In this document: in pieces, positions 27,601 to 41,100 of the stretch | How positions within the stretch are numbered: the first letter of the stretch is position 1 | Layout of the letters: every line of letters starts with the position of its first letter | DNA from: Amoebidium appalachense | Taxonomy: Eukaryota; Ichthyosporea | DNA length: 64,000 bases | Assembly: GCA_963693365.1 (NCBI GenBank) | Contig: CAVNZM010000001.1 | Location: forward strand, 14,632,001-14,696,000 | Direction: 5' to 3' | Translations under genes and position numbers: made by a program | Notes under the pieces: generated by a model | The model's input: the letters and a program-made list of their open reading frames with translations, nothing else | The model's database searches: none | Told to the model about the DNA's origin: nothing

Positions 27601-29100
27601 AGCAGCTTTGATGCCAACGCCGGCAGCCAGGGCCCCGCCTAGCCCGGCAGCAGCAAGCTTCAGGCCGTCACCGCTGCCCTCAGCACTGGGCAGCTTGACA
27701 TTGCCAGACACACTGGGCAGGTCGACGTCACCAGACAGGCCGGGAAGCTTGGCATCCCCAGACAGAGAGGGCAGCTTGACGTCACCATCCACACCGGGCA
27801 GTTTGACGTCCCCGGACAGAGACGGTAGCTTGGCATCACCATCTACACCGGGCAATTTGACGTTGCCAGACAGGACGGGAAGCTTGGCATCTCCAGACAG
27901 AGAGGGGAGCTTGACGTCACCATCCACACCGGGCAGTTTGACGTCCCCGGACAGAGACGGTAGCTTGGCATCACCATCTACACCGGGCAGTTTCACATCG
28001 CCAGACAGAGAATGTAGCTTGGCATCTCCAGACAAAGACGGGAGCTTGACGTCACCAGACACGGACGGCAGGCTGACATCCCCCTTGATGTTGCCGGAAG
28101 GCAGCTTGGGATCCAGGTCTACGCCACCCTTGCCGCCAGCAGCTTTGATGCCAACGCCGGCAGCCAGGGCCCCGCCTAGCCCGGCAGCAGCAAGCTTCAG
28201 GCCGTCATCGCTGCCCTCAGCACTGGGCAGCTTGACTTTGCCAGACAGGGCGGGAAGCTTGGTGTCCCCAGACAGAGAGGGCAGCTTCACGTCACCATCC
28301 ACACCAGGCAGGTTGACGTCCCCGGACAGAGACGGTAGCTTGGCATCACCATCTACACTGGGCAGTTTGACGTCGCCAGACACAGGCAGGCTGACATCCC
28401 CCTTGATGTCGCCCGAAGGCAGCTTGGCATCCAGATCAAGGCCACCCTCTCCACCAGCAGCTTTGATGCCCAGGCCTGCAGCGAGGGCCCCGCCTAGGCC
28501 GGGAGCTGCAAGTTTGGGACCTTTTGCGCCGAGGCTACCACTAGCACCCTCTGGTGCCTCTATGGTGGCTTTTGGTGACGTGCCAACTGCTGCAAATGGT
28601 TTAAGCTTGATGTCGCCTGGAGTTGGTAGTTGGATTTTTCCGGCTGTTGCATCGAAGTCAATGTTAAGCTTCGGATCGAAGGCCCCTTGATGCTTTGTTG
28701 ACCCTTCTGGTAATGATGGTCCACTGACATCGATTTGAGCACGATTTACACCGATTGCCACGGGCTCGTTTGGCCCGCCTGGCAATACGGCAATTTTGGC
28801 TGGGTCAACATCAATTCTCCCGGTACTGATTTTGATGTCTGATGGCTCTGGCCCCTCATGAGACAACTTTGCATCACCACCAGTTACATTCACTCCAGCC
28901 GCGAGCTCAGGCCCCTTTGAGTCACGACGAGATTTGTCTTTATCGGCCGCCAACTTGGCTGCGCCGGCACTGACAGCAAGTGTTGCCCCCACTGCTGCCG
29001 CTGCCGCCGTCGCGCCCGTTGTTGGCTCTGGTGCTGCCCCGCCTACTGCCCCTGCAGAAACACCAACACTGGCTGGCCGTACGGTGCCTGCAACAGCCCC
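3620..29100 (-). CDS. Giant AHNAK-like repeat exon, about 8,490 codons, with one frameshift
   Basis: The exon starts after a CAATGCAG acceptor (29,101 side) and runs to a TAG at 3,620-3,622. Its 25,481 nt is one short of a multiple of three, and a one-base deletion near 17,546 accounts for this; one more base gives exactly 8,494 codons. A 90-residue Ala/Gly/Pro/Ser-rich leader and a transition zone come first. A very long array follows, built of 9-residue units such as GDVKLPSLS, GDAKLPGLS and GDVKLPGVD. A longer module containing GLKLAAAGLGGALAAGLGI recurs 32 times. The C-terminal 500 residues or so are non-repetitive: Ala/Pro/Ser-rich stretches, two hydrophobic Ala/Gly segments, a basic KKEKNKRKR nuclear-localisation-like cluster, and a Ser-then-Glu/Lys acidic tail. 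The antisense strand is also open for 12.6 and 11.1 kb. That is a by-product of the stop-free repeat, not a second gene. Confidence 0.75.
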
Positions 29101-30508
29101 CTGCATTGATTGTGGTATCAGTGAGTGAAACTTTGGCTGGTGTGTGACTGTACGCGTGCGTGTACGGATGTATGTGTGCACCTATGTTGGGATATGTGTG
29201 TTCATGTGCAGCAGCTATTGCATGTGCGCATGTGCGTGTGCGTATGTGTTATGTGTTCTTTGGGGGGAGGGGAGGGGAGGGGAGAGGGGGGGTTGTAGGA
29301 GTACTTAGATCGTGGTTGTGACTTGTGCTTAAGCATATGTATTCTTGTGCCTCTGTGAATGCTATCTTTTGGTGCCTCTGTGAAAGCTTTGTTTTGTGTG
29401 CATTCATGTTCTAAGCGGGGCCCTTATTTGTGGATGCTGGTGAGGAGTGTTGTAGCTGGAAACAAAACTGGTGAGGATGCATGAGTGAGGTGTGTGCAAG
29501 GCGTCTGTGTGTGTCCCTCTCTCTCTTTGTGTACGTGTGTGTTACATTGTTTTGTGTGTGCATGACATGGTGCGTCTGTGCGTGTGTGTGTGTGTGTTTG
29601 TGCACGTGCATGCCTGTGCGCACGTGTGTGTTTGAGTGCATGATGAACGTACGTTAAGTATACATGAAAGCAGGTGTGATGAACGTACGTTAAGTATACA
29701 TGACAATGCACGGGCAGGAGTGAGCAGGTGTGATGAAACGTACGTTAAGTATACATTAATATGCACGGGCGTGTACATGATCATTGAACATGCACGGGCA
29801 GGTGTGAACGTATATGTGGAAGTGCATCCGCAGATATTAGCTATGTCGGGACGGTGTATGCTACCCATACAACGCAGAGTGAGTTTGTGCTATGGCGGTG
29901 ATGCGGATTGGGGATTGTATTGCATTAGGTAACAAAGGGACAGGATGCCGTATGGCATGTATCCCTCCCATGCATGAGCATACGTCATCATGGTGGCTGC
30001 AGTTACACGAAGAGGGTTTATAAGTTAATCTTTACAAGGAGATATGTGCAGGTTTGGATGGTGTATGGAAATTTTGGCGCTATTGCTGAAAAATGCGCAA
30101 CGTGTGCGACCATCTCTGTAAAGGCAAGGGATTCTGATCTAACCAAACAGCTTCAGACATGGCAAATGGTTTGTAAGCTTGGCCTAGGACAGCCCACCGG
30201 CATGCACAACGAATCTTTTGACTGATCGTTTACTTAACCATCACAGTGCTGACAAGAGAGCGAAAAGAAGAAAGGGAGGAAGCAGGGTACCATCGGGGGG
30301 GGGGGGGGGGGGGAGGGGGGGAGAGGGGAGGAGGTTCATGTCTGTTTGGGAGGGTGTGTTAGTGTGTTGGTGGTGGTGGTGGTGGTGGTGGTGTGTGTGT
30401 GTGTGTGTGTGTGTGTGCATGTGTGTGTGTGGAGGGGAAGGGGGAAGGGGTTGCGTGTATGCTCACAAAGGGGGGGAAGGGGGCGAGGGTGCGTGTGTGC
30501 GTGTGTGT

Positions 30509-30546
<38 letters not shown>

Positions 30547-31346
30547 AGGTAAATCAATCGTGCAGGTAGAAAGAAAAGGCATTGATCAAGAAACCAAACA
30601 AAAACCAAAACAATCGTAACCTAGAAACAGATTAAAAACACAACACAAAAACCAAAGACATTGAGCATGCAGAAGACACCACCAGGGACCACCGCGCGGG
30701 GCGGGGGGGGGGGGGGGGGGGGGGGGGGGGATGTTACCGATTGGGGTGCCGCTTGTGGTACACCACCTGATGGCCCCGTGGTGTTTACAATGTGGTACAG
30801 ATACATCGTGACTAGCGGTAGGCCCCCTGCATGGAAAATCACGGCGTATGTCAGCACCAATCATTCGTATTGAGGTGTGTGGAAAAAAAAAATACCACGT
30901 CATAAGAGACGAAGAAGAAAGAAGGTTCCGCTTTATTAAAGACAGCTGGGCCACCATTATCTTGAAACATGTAAAATCTCAATTTTACGCTGAGATTTTA
31001 CACTAGGCAATCGATTACCCAAGTTTTGCCCCAAGCCCTGTGTCTGTAGCCACTTATGATCTAGTAAGATGGTACGACCTATCGACGTGACGTAAACTTG
31101 ACTTGTCTATCTGTGCTTCCTCCCACCTAGCCCATCCACCCTCCCCCGTACTTTCCAATCTGCTTAAAAGGCACCACCACCTTTCAAACAGTTGGTAAGA
31201 GATTTGATAGAGTCGGAGGATCACAAGGAGAAAAGGGGTTGCAATATGCAGAAGGCCAACAAGAGAACCCATGCATAAGACCAAAGGGGTTGAGGAGGCA
31301 TGCACACACCCGCACCCAAATACGACAACCAACACCAACACACTCA

Positions 31347-31380
<34 letters not shown>

Positions 31381-31684
31381 GGAGGTAGATAGTGTGTACA
31401 AATGTGTGTAGGATGGTGTGTGTGTTTGCCTGAGGTTAAGTATGGAAGACGGTGTGTGTGCACGCAGTACGTGCAGTGGGTGGTGTCTGGTGTGCACGGA
31501 ATGCAATGTTGTGCCGGTGTGATGCTCAATGGTGGGGACTGGAGTAAAGAGGAAGGGGATTGTCGTGCACTTTAGGGTGTTCTAGAAGGAATACACACAT
31601 TGATGCATGGCATTGCGTAAACACACAGTCTAAGCAAACACAATCCATTTATCTCCCCCCCCCCCCCCCCCTTTCCCCCCCCCT

Positions 31685-31736
<52 letters not shown>

Positions 31737-33829
31737 GCCGTTTCCTCCCCGACCCCTGTTCATACACACGGAGACTGTGCACACTGGCAAGCACATGCGG
31801 GCACGCATGCACATACAACACAAACACAAACACACACGTGCAAATACACACACACACCGAGGGAAATCCACGTACCGATATCCGCGTAGCAGTGTTTGTG
31901 CACAAACCTCCAGTGACCCGTTTGCTCCAACTCGGCCTTTATCCTCTGCCGATACTGCATGGTGGACAATATCGTCATACACTTGCATCATGCCTCCCCC
32001 CCCCCCCCCTTCCCCCCCCCCCCAAAAAAGGAACACACACATATACACACCCAATTCCCACCGGCCACACACCCCCTTCCACCGTCCTTTAGTATTTAGG
32101 GGGTTTCCCCTTCATTCCCCCCCCCCCCCCCCCCCTGCTCTACCCTCCCTGCCCGGTCCCCCCCCTTCCCCTCCCCCCCGCCTTTCCCACCCGTTCCCAC
32201 ATTCTCATCACCATGTTTCTCCTCCCTCTGTCCCTCTCTACCTTCTCATTTGTGTCCAACTTCAACGTACCCCCCCCCCCCCCCCCCCGGCCACCGCCCT
32301 TCACCCATGTCTTGTGAATCCTCCCCCCCCCCCCCCCCCCGAAGCATATACTACAGTGTATGTGTGCCCCCCTCTTGGCACGTGTGTGCGCTGGATGTGT
32401 ATGGTATGTTCTAATGTGCTTCAACATGTTGTTCACCTCCCTTCCTTCCAAGATTTCCCTTTGAGCAGCACATGCTAACCCGAACTCAATGCAATTTTTA
32501 CCCCCTTCGCCCCGCTGCGCTTCCTCTCTTCACCCCGTTTCTCTCTTCTCATGTCATGCAAAAAAAAAAAAACAACCCCCTCCCCCCTTTCCCGCCAAAA
32601 TACACGCTCCACCATTCTACAACATTTGAAGCGGTGTGGTGTCAGGTACACACAACGGCCACATACAAACCAAATACCTGCACACCTGAAAATTTTCCAT
32701 ACACAAACAATATTCCAACACACTCAAGCACACACCTGATATGCTTACACATACACACACACACACATACACACACGTCCCATGCATTCGCCGACACAAC
32801 AACACGACACCACACATACGTACCCTCGTGAGGTTGATAACATAATCCTTCGTCAGGTTCAACTCTGGCAGATGGATTTCGGCACTGAATGTGGTGTCGG
32901 TGGAGGCTGTGGATGGTGGGGAGAGATTGAGAGGGGGGTTGTGGTGGTGGTTGGTGGGGCAGGGGGGGGGGGGGGGGGGGGGGGTTAGAATGAATCGCAG
33001 AGTGGAAAACCAGGAATTCATGACGAAAAACACAATGCAGAGATTGCAGAGCACACATATAGAGGATGCATCATAAGCGGTACATCATAAGCGGTGCCTC
33101 CGGAGCGAAGAGGTGTGTGTGTGTGTGTGTGGGGGGGGGGGGGGGGTTTTGAATGCGTCAAAAAGTACGAAGTACACAAGAACAAACGGATAACACGATG
33201 CAGAATGCAAGCCATACATAAAGAGTATGCATAATAAGCAGAGCCCATCCTCAGGGGGGGCCCACGTCATCCACAGTACCCGAGTTTCGACCTATTCCCC
33301 TCGTTAACGAAACCCAACTCAGATACTGTTTCACTTGAACATGAGTAGGTCACCCGTCTTGATCAGAGACGAGCAGGGTTGCTTATGCAGGCAAGGGCAG
33401 TGGGAAAGGCCGGGGGTTAAAGTTGCAGCAGTAAGCAGAAGCAAGAAAAATATAGATAGGAACTCAGGAGACGGGGCTTCTAGGAAGCTCCCCCGTCGAT
33501 ACCTAAGTCGATACTTCCCTGGCTAACATACTACACCAGCTGAAAAGAATTAAGTCCCGAAGGCCACAGAATTCGTAATCAGAGGGGAAAATATGAGATT
33601 TGACCCACGCCGCAGGGTAGTAACACGCTTACTAGGGCGGAACTTTATCGTCTTCGAACGGAAAGCTATGCCCCCGGATGTCAGCCGGAAATATGGTATC
33701 ACCCATTGCTTTGGGCTTGAAAAAAGCCAAACCGATAGTCCGAGTTATGTTACGCCGGCGGGTAACATGCCGCATGGGTTCCAAGGGAGCTGTCGGGGGG
33801 ACTTTAGAATGTGGAGCACGGGGAAGAAG

Positions 33830-33860
<31 letters not shown>

Positions 33861-33934
33861 GGGGGGGGGGAGGAGGAGGAGTGGAGGGAAGGTGTGGCCG
33901 CAAGGTTTGAGTGAGGGAGCATGCACGTAAGCAG

Positions 33935-33988
<54 letters not shown>

Positions 33989-34249
33989 ACACACACCTAA
34001 AAGCATGGGCACTGTTAACGATGGAGACAGTGGAGACACAAATGAATGCATACAATTCTGTGATGTATGCACAGAATAATTCTGTGAATAATTCTGTGAT
34101 GTATGCATATGATTTATACACGTGTTGTGCCATGCGGGCAGAATAGGAAAGCTTGATCTACATGCACATCCGGGTGTTAGAATATGTTTAACTGTGTACC
34201 TGTGAGGAACAGAGGAACAGGGTGTGTGTGTCGCGCGTGTGTGTGCTCT

Positions 34250-34282
<33 letters not shown>

Positions 34283-34402
34283 GAATCGTACATTTTGAGC
34301 ATAACAGTAGATAGGGGACGTGAGATATCTCTTGGTAATAGATGGAATTGGTGAAAAAGTGGGAGAACTGGAGGGGTGGGGGGCTGAAAAACACTTCAGG
34401 AC

Positions 34403-34445
<43 letters not shown>

Positions 34446-35526
34446 CTGTTGTGATCGAGCCTTAATATGGCAAAAGAGTATCACGGAGTTTGATCGAAGA
34501 GGCCTTGTTGCAGAGCTCGGCGCATTGTACATGCAGGTCTAGGAAGTATGCACGGGAAGTGGGAAAACCAAGGCAAAATGACGACAAAGATAGAACGAAA
34601 ATAAAGAGTTGCCCATTGAAATGGGCAGGTATAACATACTTGAGAGGAGAGAAGTGGCGTACTGGGTTATGAGGCGGGATGGAAAGAGCGCCTGAATGGG
34701 CCCCGGGGGGGGGGGGGGGGGGGGGTTTGAATGCGTCAAAAAGTACGAAGTACACAAGAACAAACGGATAACACGATGCAGAATGCAAGCCATACATAAA
34801 GAGTATGCATAATAAGCAGAGCCCATCCTCAGGGGGGGCCCACGTCATCCACAGTACCCGAGTTTCGACCTATTCCCCTCGTTAACGAAACCCAACTCAG
34901 ATACTGTTTCACTTGAACATGAGTAGGTCACCCGTCTTGATCAGAGACGAGCAGGGTTGCTTATGCAGGCAAGGGCAGTGGGAAAGGCCGGGGGTTAAAG
35001 TTGCAGCAGTAAGCAGAAGCAAGAAAAATATAGATAGGAACTCAGGAGACGGGGCTTCTAGGAAGCTCCCCCGTCGATACCTAAGTCGATACTTCCCTGG
35101 CTAACATACTACACCAGCTGAAAAGAATTAAGTCCCGAAGGCCACAGAATTCGTAATCAGAGGGGAAAATATGAGATTTGACCCACGCCGCAGGGTAGTA
35201 ACACGCTTACTAGGGCGGAACTTTATCGTCTTCGAACGGAAAGCTATGCCCCCGGATGTCAGCCGGAAATATGGTATCACCCATTGCTTTGGGCTTGAAA
35301 AAAGCCAAACCGATAGTCCGAGTTATGTTACGCCGGCGGGTAACATGCCGCATGGGTTCCAAGGGAGCTGTCGCCAACAGAGCGGTGTGTGCATGCGTGC
35401 GCGTAACGCAATGTGTGAAGTGTGTCTATAGCTATGAAAGGGGGTATGCAGAAGTGGACAGATGAAGTGTGTGGAGAGAAAAACAGTAAGAAGAAAAGTA
35501 GACACCGGTATGTGCAACCCCGCACA

Positions 35527-35561
<35 letters not shown>

Positions 35562-35622
35562 AATAAGCGAAGATTACAGGTAATCAACCAGAACAACAAA
35601 TGACAAGCAAAACAACAGGCGC

Positions 35623-35660
<38 letters not shown>

Positions 35661-35665
35661 AGGAA

Positions 35666-35762
<97 letters not shown>

Positions 35763-36610
35763 GGAGAGAGGGAGAGAGAGAGAGAGAGAAGGTGGGGGGG
35801 GGGGGGGGGGGGAGGGGAGGGGAGGGGGAGGGGGGTCTTAGGGATGCTGCAGAATCGTCAGATATTAGACAAATCGTACCAATACGATCATTCTCTCATA
35901 TATGTGAGAAGATTGTGACTAACGATGTGCAGATCTGGTTAAGACCTGTTGGGTGTGCAGAGAAAATGGGAGGGGAAGGAGGAGGGAAAGGGGGAGGGGG
36001 TTTTGAATGCGGAACACAGTACGAAGTACGCATACACGATGAGAAGCATGGTGCAGGACACATGCAAAGGCAAACATTCAAGTATGCAGCATCAGCCATG
36101 CGCACAGTATGCGTCATAAGCAGAGCCCATCCTCAGGGAGGGCCCAAGTCATCAATTGCGTCTGAGTTTCGACCCCTTAGCCCGCGTATATACGACGCTC
36201 CAACTCAGACAGCAGCATCAACTGAACTTGGGTGGGTCAACCCGTCTTGATCAAAGACGAGCAGGGTTGCTTATGCAAGCAAGGTGAGCAAAACGGTGAA
36301 GATGTATGTGCAAACTAATGCAGTGCGGAAAGGGGGAGGGGGGGGGGGGAAGTAAGAGAGGGGAGGGAATGTTAGAGTGTCAGTAGTCTCAGGGGACCCT
36401 GCAGAGTCGTTAGATGTCAGACAAAAACGCACCAACGACCAAGTTCTCCGAGGGGAGAAATGCGTAAAACGTTCTGCAGAGTGGGTTAGAGACCTGCTGA
36501 TGAGAAGAGTGTATACAGGGTTTGGCCAGGGGGGGGGGGGGGGGGGGGGGGAAGGGGGGGAAAAAGAAGGTAGGAGGGGAAGGGGGGGGGGGGGGAGGAG
36601 AAGGGGAAAG

Positions 36611-36653
<43 letters not shown>

Positions 36654-36698
36654 GGGGGGGGGGGGGGGGGAGGGGAAGGGAGGGGAGGGAGGGAGGGG

Positions 36699-36736
<38 letters not shown>

Positions 36737-39700
36737 CTGTGGTGGACAGATCAGAGACGAGACCTCCATTTCAAAACTTACCAGGCAACCCAAAAAACCT
36801 AGCCGGCTGAGAAAGAAGAACGGCGGGGGAATTGTTTGGGAAAAGGAGCGGGGGGAGAGAGAGAGGGGGGGGGGGGGGGGGGGGGGAGGGGGGGAAGGGG
36901 GGGGGGAGAGGGGGAGAGAGGGGGAGAGGGAGAGAGAGAGAGAGGGAGGGAGAGAACGAGAGAGAACGAAAGAGAGCGAGAGAGGGAGACAGAGAGAGAG
37001 AGAGGGAGGGAGAGAGAGGGAGAGGGAGAGAGAGAGGGAGAGAGAGAGGGAGGGGGGGGAGGGGGGGGGGGGGGGGGGGGAGGTGTAGGGGGCTGGTAGG
37101 GGGGGAGGGGGGGGGGGGGGGGGGGGAACCGGGATAGAGTGGGGGACTAGGGAGTGTTGATCTTTTTAGTGATGATGGAGAGTATGTGAGAGGAGTGAAC
37201 GCCACGGTATATGTGCGGGTGTGTGGCGAGAAAGCTGTGCATTTTGTGGTGCAAGAGTCTAAACGAGTAGCCTTTGTTAAGCAATGTTTTAGCAAGTCGT
37301 GCAGTGCATGTGGTGAATGCAGCAAGTGTGGAGCATTTGCGCTGGTAGCTATGCATTTGACTTGTCATGATGCCGTATTTTGCAGTGCGGGAGATGAATG
37401 AGTCGTGATGTGGGAAACGAACGATGTCTAGTGTATTGAACGTGGGTGTGTCGAGCTTGTTGTAGATGGTTGTGTGAATGCCGTGATTAGTGCAGGTGAT
37501 ATGCAAGTCGAGGTAGGGGACAGAGGGGGAGGAACCGGCAGGGTTGAGTTGAAGGCTGGTCTTGGGATATAGACCGAAATCACAATCTTCTAAATAGAGG
37601 TGGGAGAGAATGCGAGGATTATGAAGGGAGATCAAATCATCTATGTAGCGGCGAGTAAACTGAAAATCTACCAAGACATCAATGCGTTCGTGTGCAATAA
37701 GCTTGCGAACAAAATCCAACTCATAAGTAAAGAGATAGAAATTAGCCAAGAAAACAGCACAGTTTGTACCCATGGGGATACCAATGTCCTGTTTGTAGAG
37801 GGTATCGCCAAACACAACATATATGTTATCTACGAGGAAACATAGAAAATCCACAAGCTGTGCCTTAGAGAGATGTAGAGAGTGTTCTTTAGGCTCAAAG
37901 GAATCATCCTGGGAATCATCATCTACACGATCCACCCAGGACAACGTGGAGCCGGTTTTCTTAATAAACATGTGTGGTTTGCGAGCGTCCGTGCATTTTT
38001 TGACAAATATTGCGTCAATCAGTGTAGTGAGGCGAGCTTTCAAATCATGCAAGTCAATCTTGGTGTAGAGTGTGGAAAAATCAAACACAGACACGGGCGT
38101 ATTTTCGTGTTGGCGTGTGGTACGGTTAAGGGCGTTGATTGTGTGTGTGAGTGCGGTGCTATCCGTGAGAATCCAAGAGCTAGTGTTGTGTGGCAGGTGG
38201 GGTTTGACAACATCACACCACATACGTTCGACATCAGGGGAGACGAACTTAAACACACTAGTGAGAAGGCGGGAGAGAGGTTCAAGTGATGTGGCAGAGG
38301 AGTTGGCAATGAAACGGAAGGTGGGTGGTGTTTTGTGCATTTTAACTATGGCCTGAAATGTGGGCAAGCGTGCAGTGCGACGTCCTGGTGTGCCTTTTAT
38401 GTCATGTGTTTTGAGAAATGCAAGGTGTTGTGCAACAATGTCTTTTGGTGCAGTGTTGCAGACGGTGTATGTTGCGGCAGGTGCATGCAGTTCGGCTGTA
38501 ATGCTGCTAACGTAGTGTTTTTTGCAGACGATCACGAACGTGTTGCTAGCTTTATCCATTGTGGTGACTACGAAACGTTTTTGGAAGCGACGCAGTAGAA
38601 GCACAGAAGCTTGTGGTACGGTGTGTGTGTTGGGTGCGTGTTGTGCATATGGCAGGAAGGGGCGACACTTAGTAAAGACGGCGGCTGCCCACGGATTCAA
38701 AGAGGGATAAGCTGCCATACCAAGATCGTACATCTTGTTACAGAAACTTTGCAACGCCTGTGTCAATAAATTGCTACAGGTGGTGTCCTCCGTCTGCTCG
38801 ACCTGCATTCGGAACTTGGTTCCAAAATGCATGAGCGATGCAAAGTCTGCGGGCAGGCCGGGAATGTCTAAGCGCGATGTAAGCACGTGTCCGTGTTGTG
38901 GGTGTACGTATGGCGCATAGTGCGGGTCGTTGCAAGGGCAGGGTTGTGCATGGATGTTTGCTATGGTGTCCTGCGGGAGTCGTGCGGTGTGTTTGCAGTT
39001 GATAGTGGTGTAGCCCAGGGTAGACACATATTTCCACACAGCAGAGATACGGAATTTACGCATTTCAAGCGGCAGGAGAGCATGTATTTCTTTGTCTTTG
39101 ATGATGCGTTGCAAAGGGATTCTATCGAGCCCGGAGTTATGAAACACAGACACCAACATCACATGAGGTTGCGACATGTCAACACGTTCAAGTTCAAAAC
39201 GACTACGTAATTCACGTTTGAGGCACGCAGCAATCTGTGAAAGGCGAGGTTGAGCAATGCCGGTGGGGAAAGCAAGGAGGTGCTCCTTCATCCTAACGAT
39301 GTTGGAGGTGTTAAAGCGGTGTAGATATGCAGAGGAAAAGATACCACGAGACATAAGACTATCGATGTGCAGTAGGCGGCGTGTGAAGCAGCGCGAAAGA
39401 AACATGCGTGAGGGGTGTATAGGAGGCAGGTTGAGTGCAGGTGCAGGTGCAGGTGCAGGAGAGGGTGGAGGGGGTGTAGGAGGGGGTGTGTTGTGGAGAG
39501 CAAGCCGTGCACGCATATACAGCATGGGGTTGTGCACACGTGTAAAACGATTGCGCGATTGGCGGTGGCTTCGGTATTGCGAATTATAGCCGGTAGTAGG
39601 TACGTGTGCTTGCAGTATGTGAGTCCAGAAACGTTCCCTAGCGAGACGCTGCGTTTTATCAGTGTCAGCGTTTGTGCGTGGAAGCTGTTCGATTGGAAAC

Positions 39701-41061
39701 ATAATGAAGCTCTCGTGCCCGGACTTAGCCATATCCCAGTAGAGTGGACGGTTGTGCTCTTTGTGCTTGAAAAGAGCCCATTTTCTACTGTTTTGCGAAT
39801 GCCGCTGGAATCTTTCAAAAGCGGATTTGCTAGTTTCACCAACGTAGCACCTGCCAATCGTTTTGTGAAACACAACATAGATGACGTTGGTGTCGTGAAT
39901 AGGATGTAGTGCATGCTTGGTGAGGGAGTGTTTGAGTTGCAGACGCCAGAGACGTTTAAGCATGGGGTGAGTGTGATTCAGGACGGTGTTTGTGTAGGGA
40001 CCTGCAAGTTGTTGCCATGAGATGGTGCGAGGGGCGTTGGTGTAAGCATGTGAGGTGTTGTGTGCATTGTAGAAAGCAGACACGTGTTTGCGGCTAAGTT
40101 GGCGAGAGTGGCGTTGTGTGGAAAACGTTTCCCTTGGTGGAGCCACACCTCCACCGAAGGGGCCAGATCCGAGAACGGTTGGAGCCAATCGAGCGCATTT
40201 GCCAACACCATATCGAGCGCTCTCTCCCCCCCAAAGGGGAAAGCGATATAGATATATGGGGGGGGGGGGGGGGGGGAGGGGGGGGGAGGGGGGAGAGGGG
40301 GATGGGACAAGAGCAAAGGGAGGGGAATTGTTTACAACGGGTTATAGAGAACGAAATACACATTCATACAACATCATGCAGAGCACAAGCCACATAAAGA
40401 GTATGCATAAAAAGCAGAGTCCGCCCTCTCGAGGGAGGGAGGGGGGGGGGGGAGAGGGGTGGAAGGGGATGGGGGTGGGTGTGTGTGTGTGTGTGTGTTG
40501 GAGGAGGGGGGGGGGGGGGGGGGGGGGGGGGATGTTACCAGGCACGGTGTACCGGTAGATGAGCACATAGGGCTCCTCTCTAGCCTCCAGGTCGCCTACG
40601 GGCTCGAAACTGATGGTGGGGGTGTCTGAACTCCGCCGCCGGGCAGTTTTCACCATCGACCTCAGCTTCTGCCCACTGAAGAAAATGCAGGATGGGTGGT
40701 TAGACTTAAAGCACTCAAACCATGTTTGGGTGTTGTTCTTAGAGTCTATAGATTGTGTCACCAGAACCGTTGCTGCACAAAAAAGAGGGAGGGAAAGGAA
40801 ACATACGTGGTAGGAAATGGTGAACGGGTAAAGGAGGTAGGATGCGCTAGGGCGGGACAAGATAGATACAACGGAGTGTAGGGCAAGATACGATAACTAC
40901 AAGAGAGAGGTGCAGAGGTGAAAGGCAAGATATGATGGCCTATAACACTTTTTTGGCCATCAGGGCAAGATAGCTACAACAGAGGCACAGTTCAATGGCT
41001 CCTCTATCTCCTTTGTCTTTACACAATACAACCAATGAGCTTATCTGAAACTCTGTCTCGT

Positions 41062-41100
<39 letters not shown>

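Larger units (their letters stand above)
32907..37146 (-). other. Intron C-D, 3' part, rich in repeats
   Basis: This part of the 7.6-kb intron contains SINE-like copies, the duplicated 648-bp block, GT/CA repeats, G and C runs and a long polypurine stretch at 35,622-37,126. I see no coding exon between 32,907 and the retroelement stop at 37,147. Confidence 0.6.

Noticed and set aside
5260-27842. Dozens of 60-133-codon minus-strand frames with CLGMPSFPACLATSNCPV repeats
   Set aside because: Out-of-frame shadows of the same array.
4914-28690. Two plus-strand ORFs of about 4,200 and 3,700 codons (SPSTPGSLTSPDRDG repeats)
   Set aside because: They are the antisense reading of the KLP array. They exist because the 27-bp unit has no stop in that frame, and they carry no unique N or C terminus, no splice sites and no start context.
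29641-29816. CRISPR-like array
   Set aside because: Only three units with unequal spacers in an animal intron. It is a minisatellite.
33335-33526. 63-codon frame repeated at 34,913-35,104
   Set aside because: It lies inside the duplicated repeat block. Identity reflects the DNA duplication, not protein conservation.
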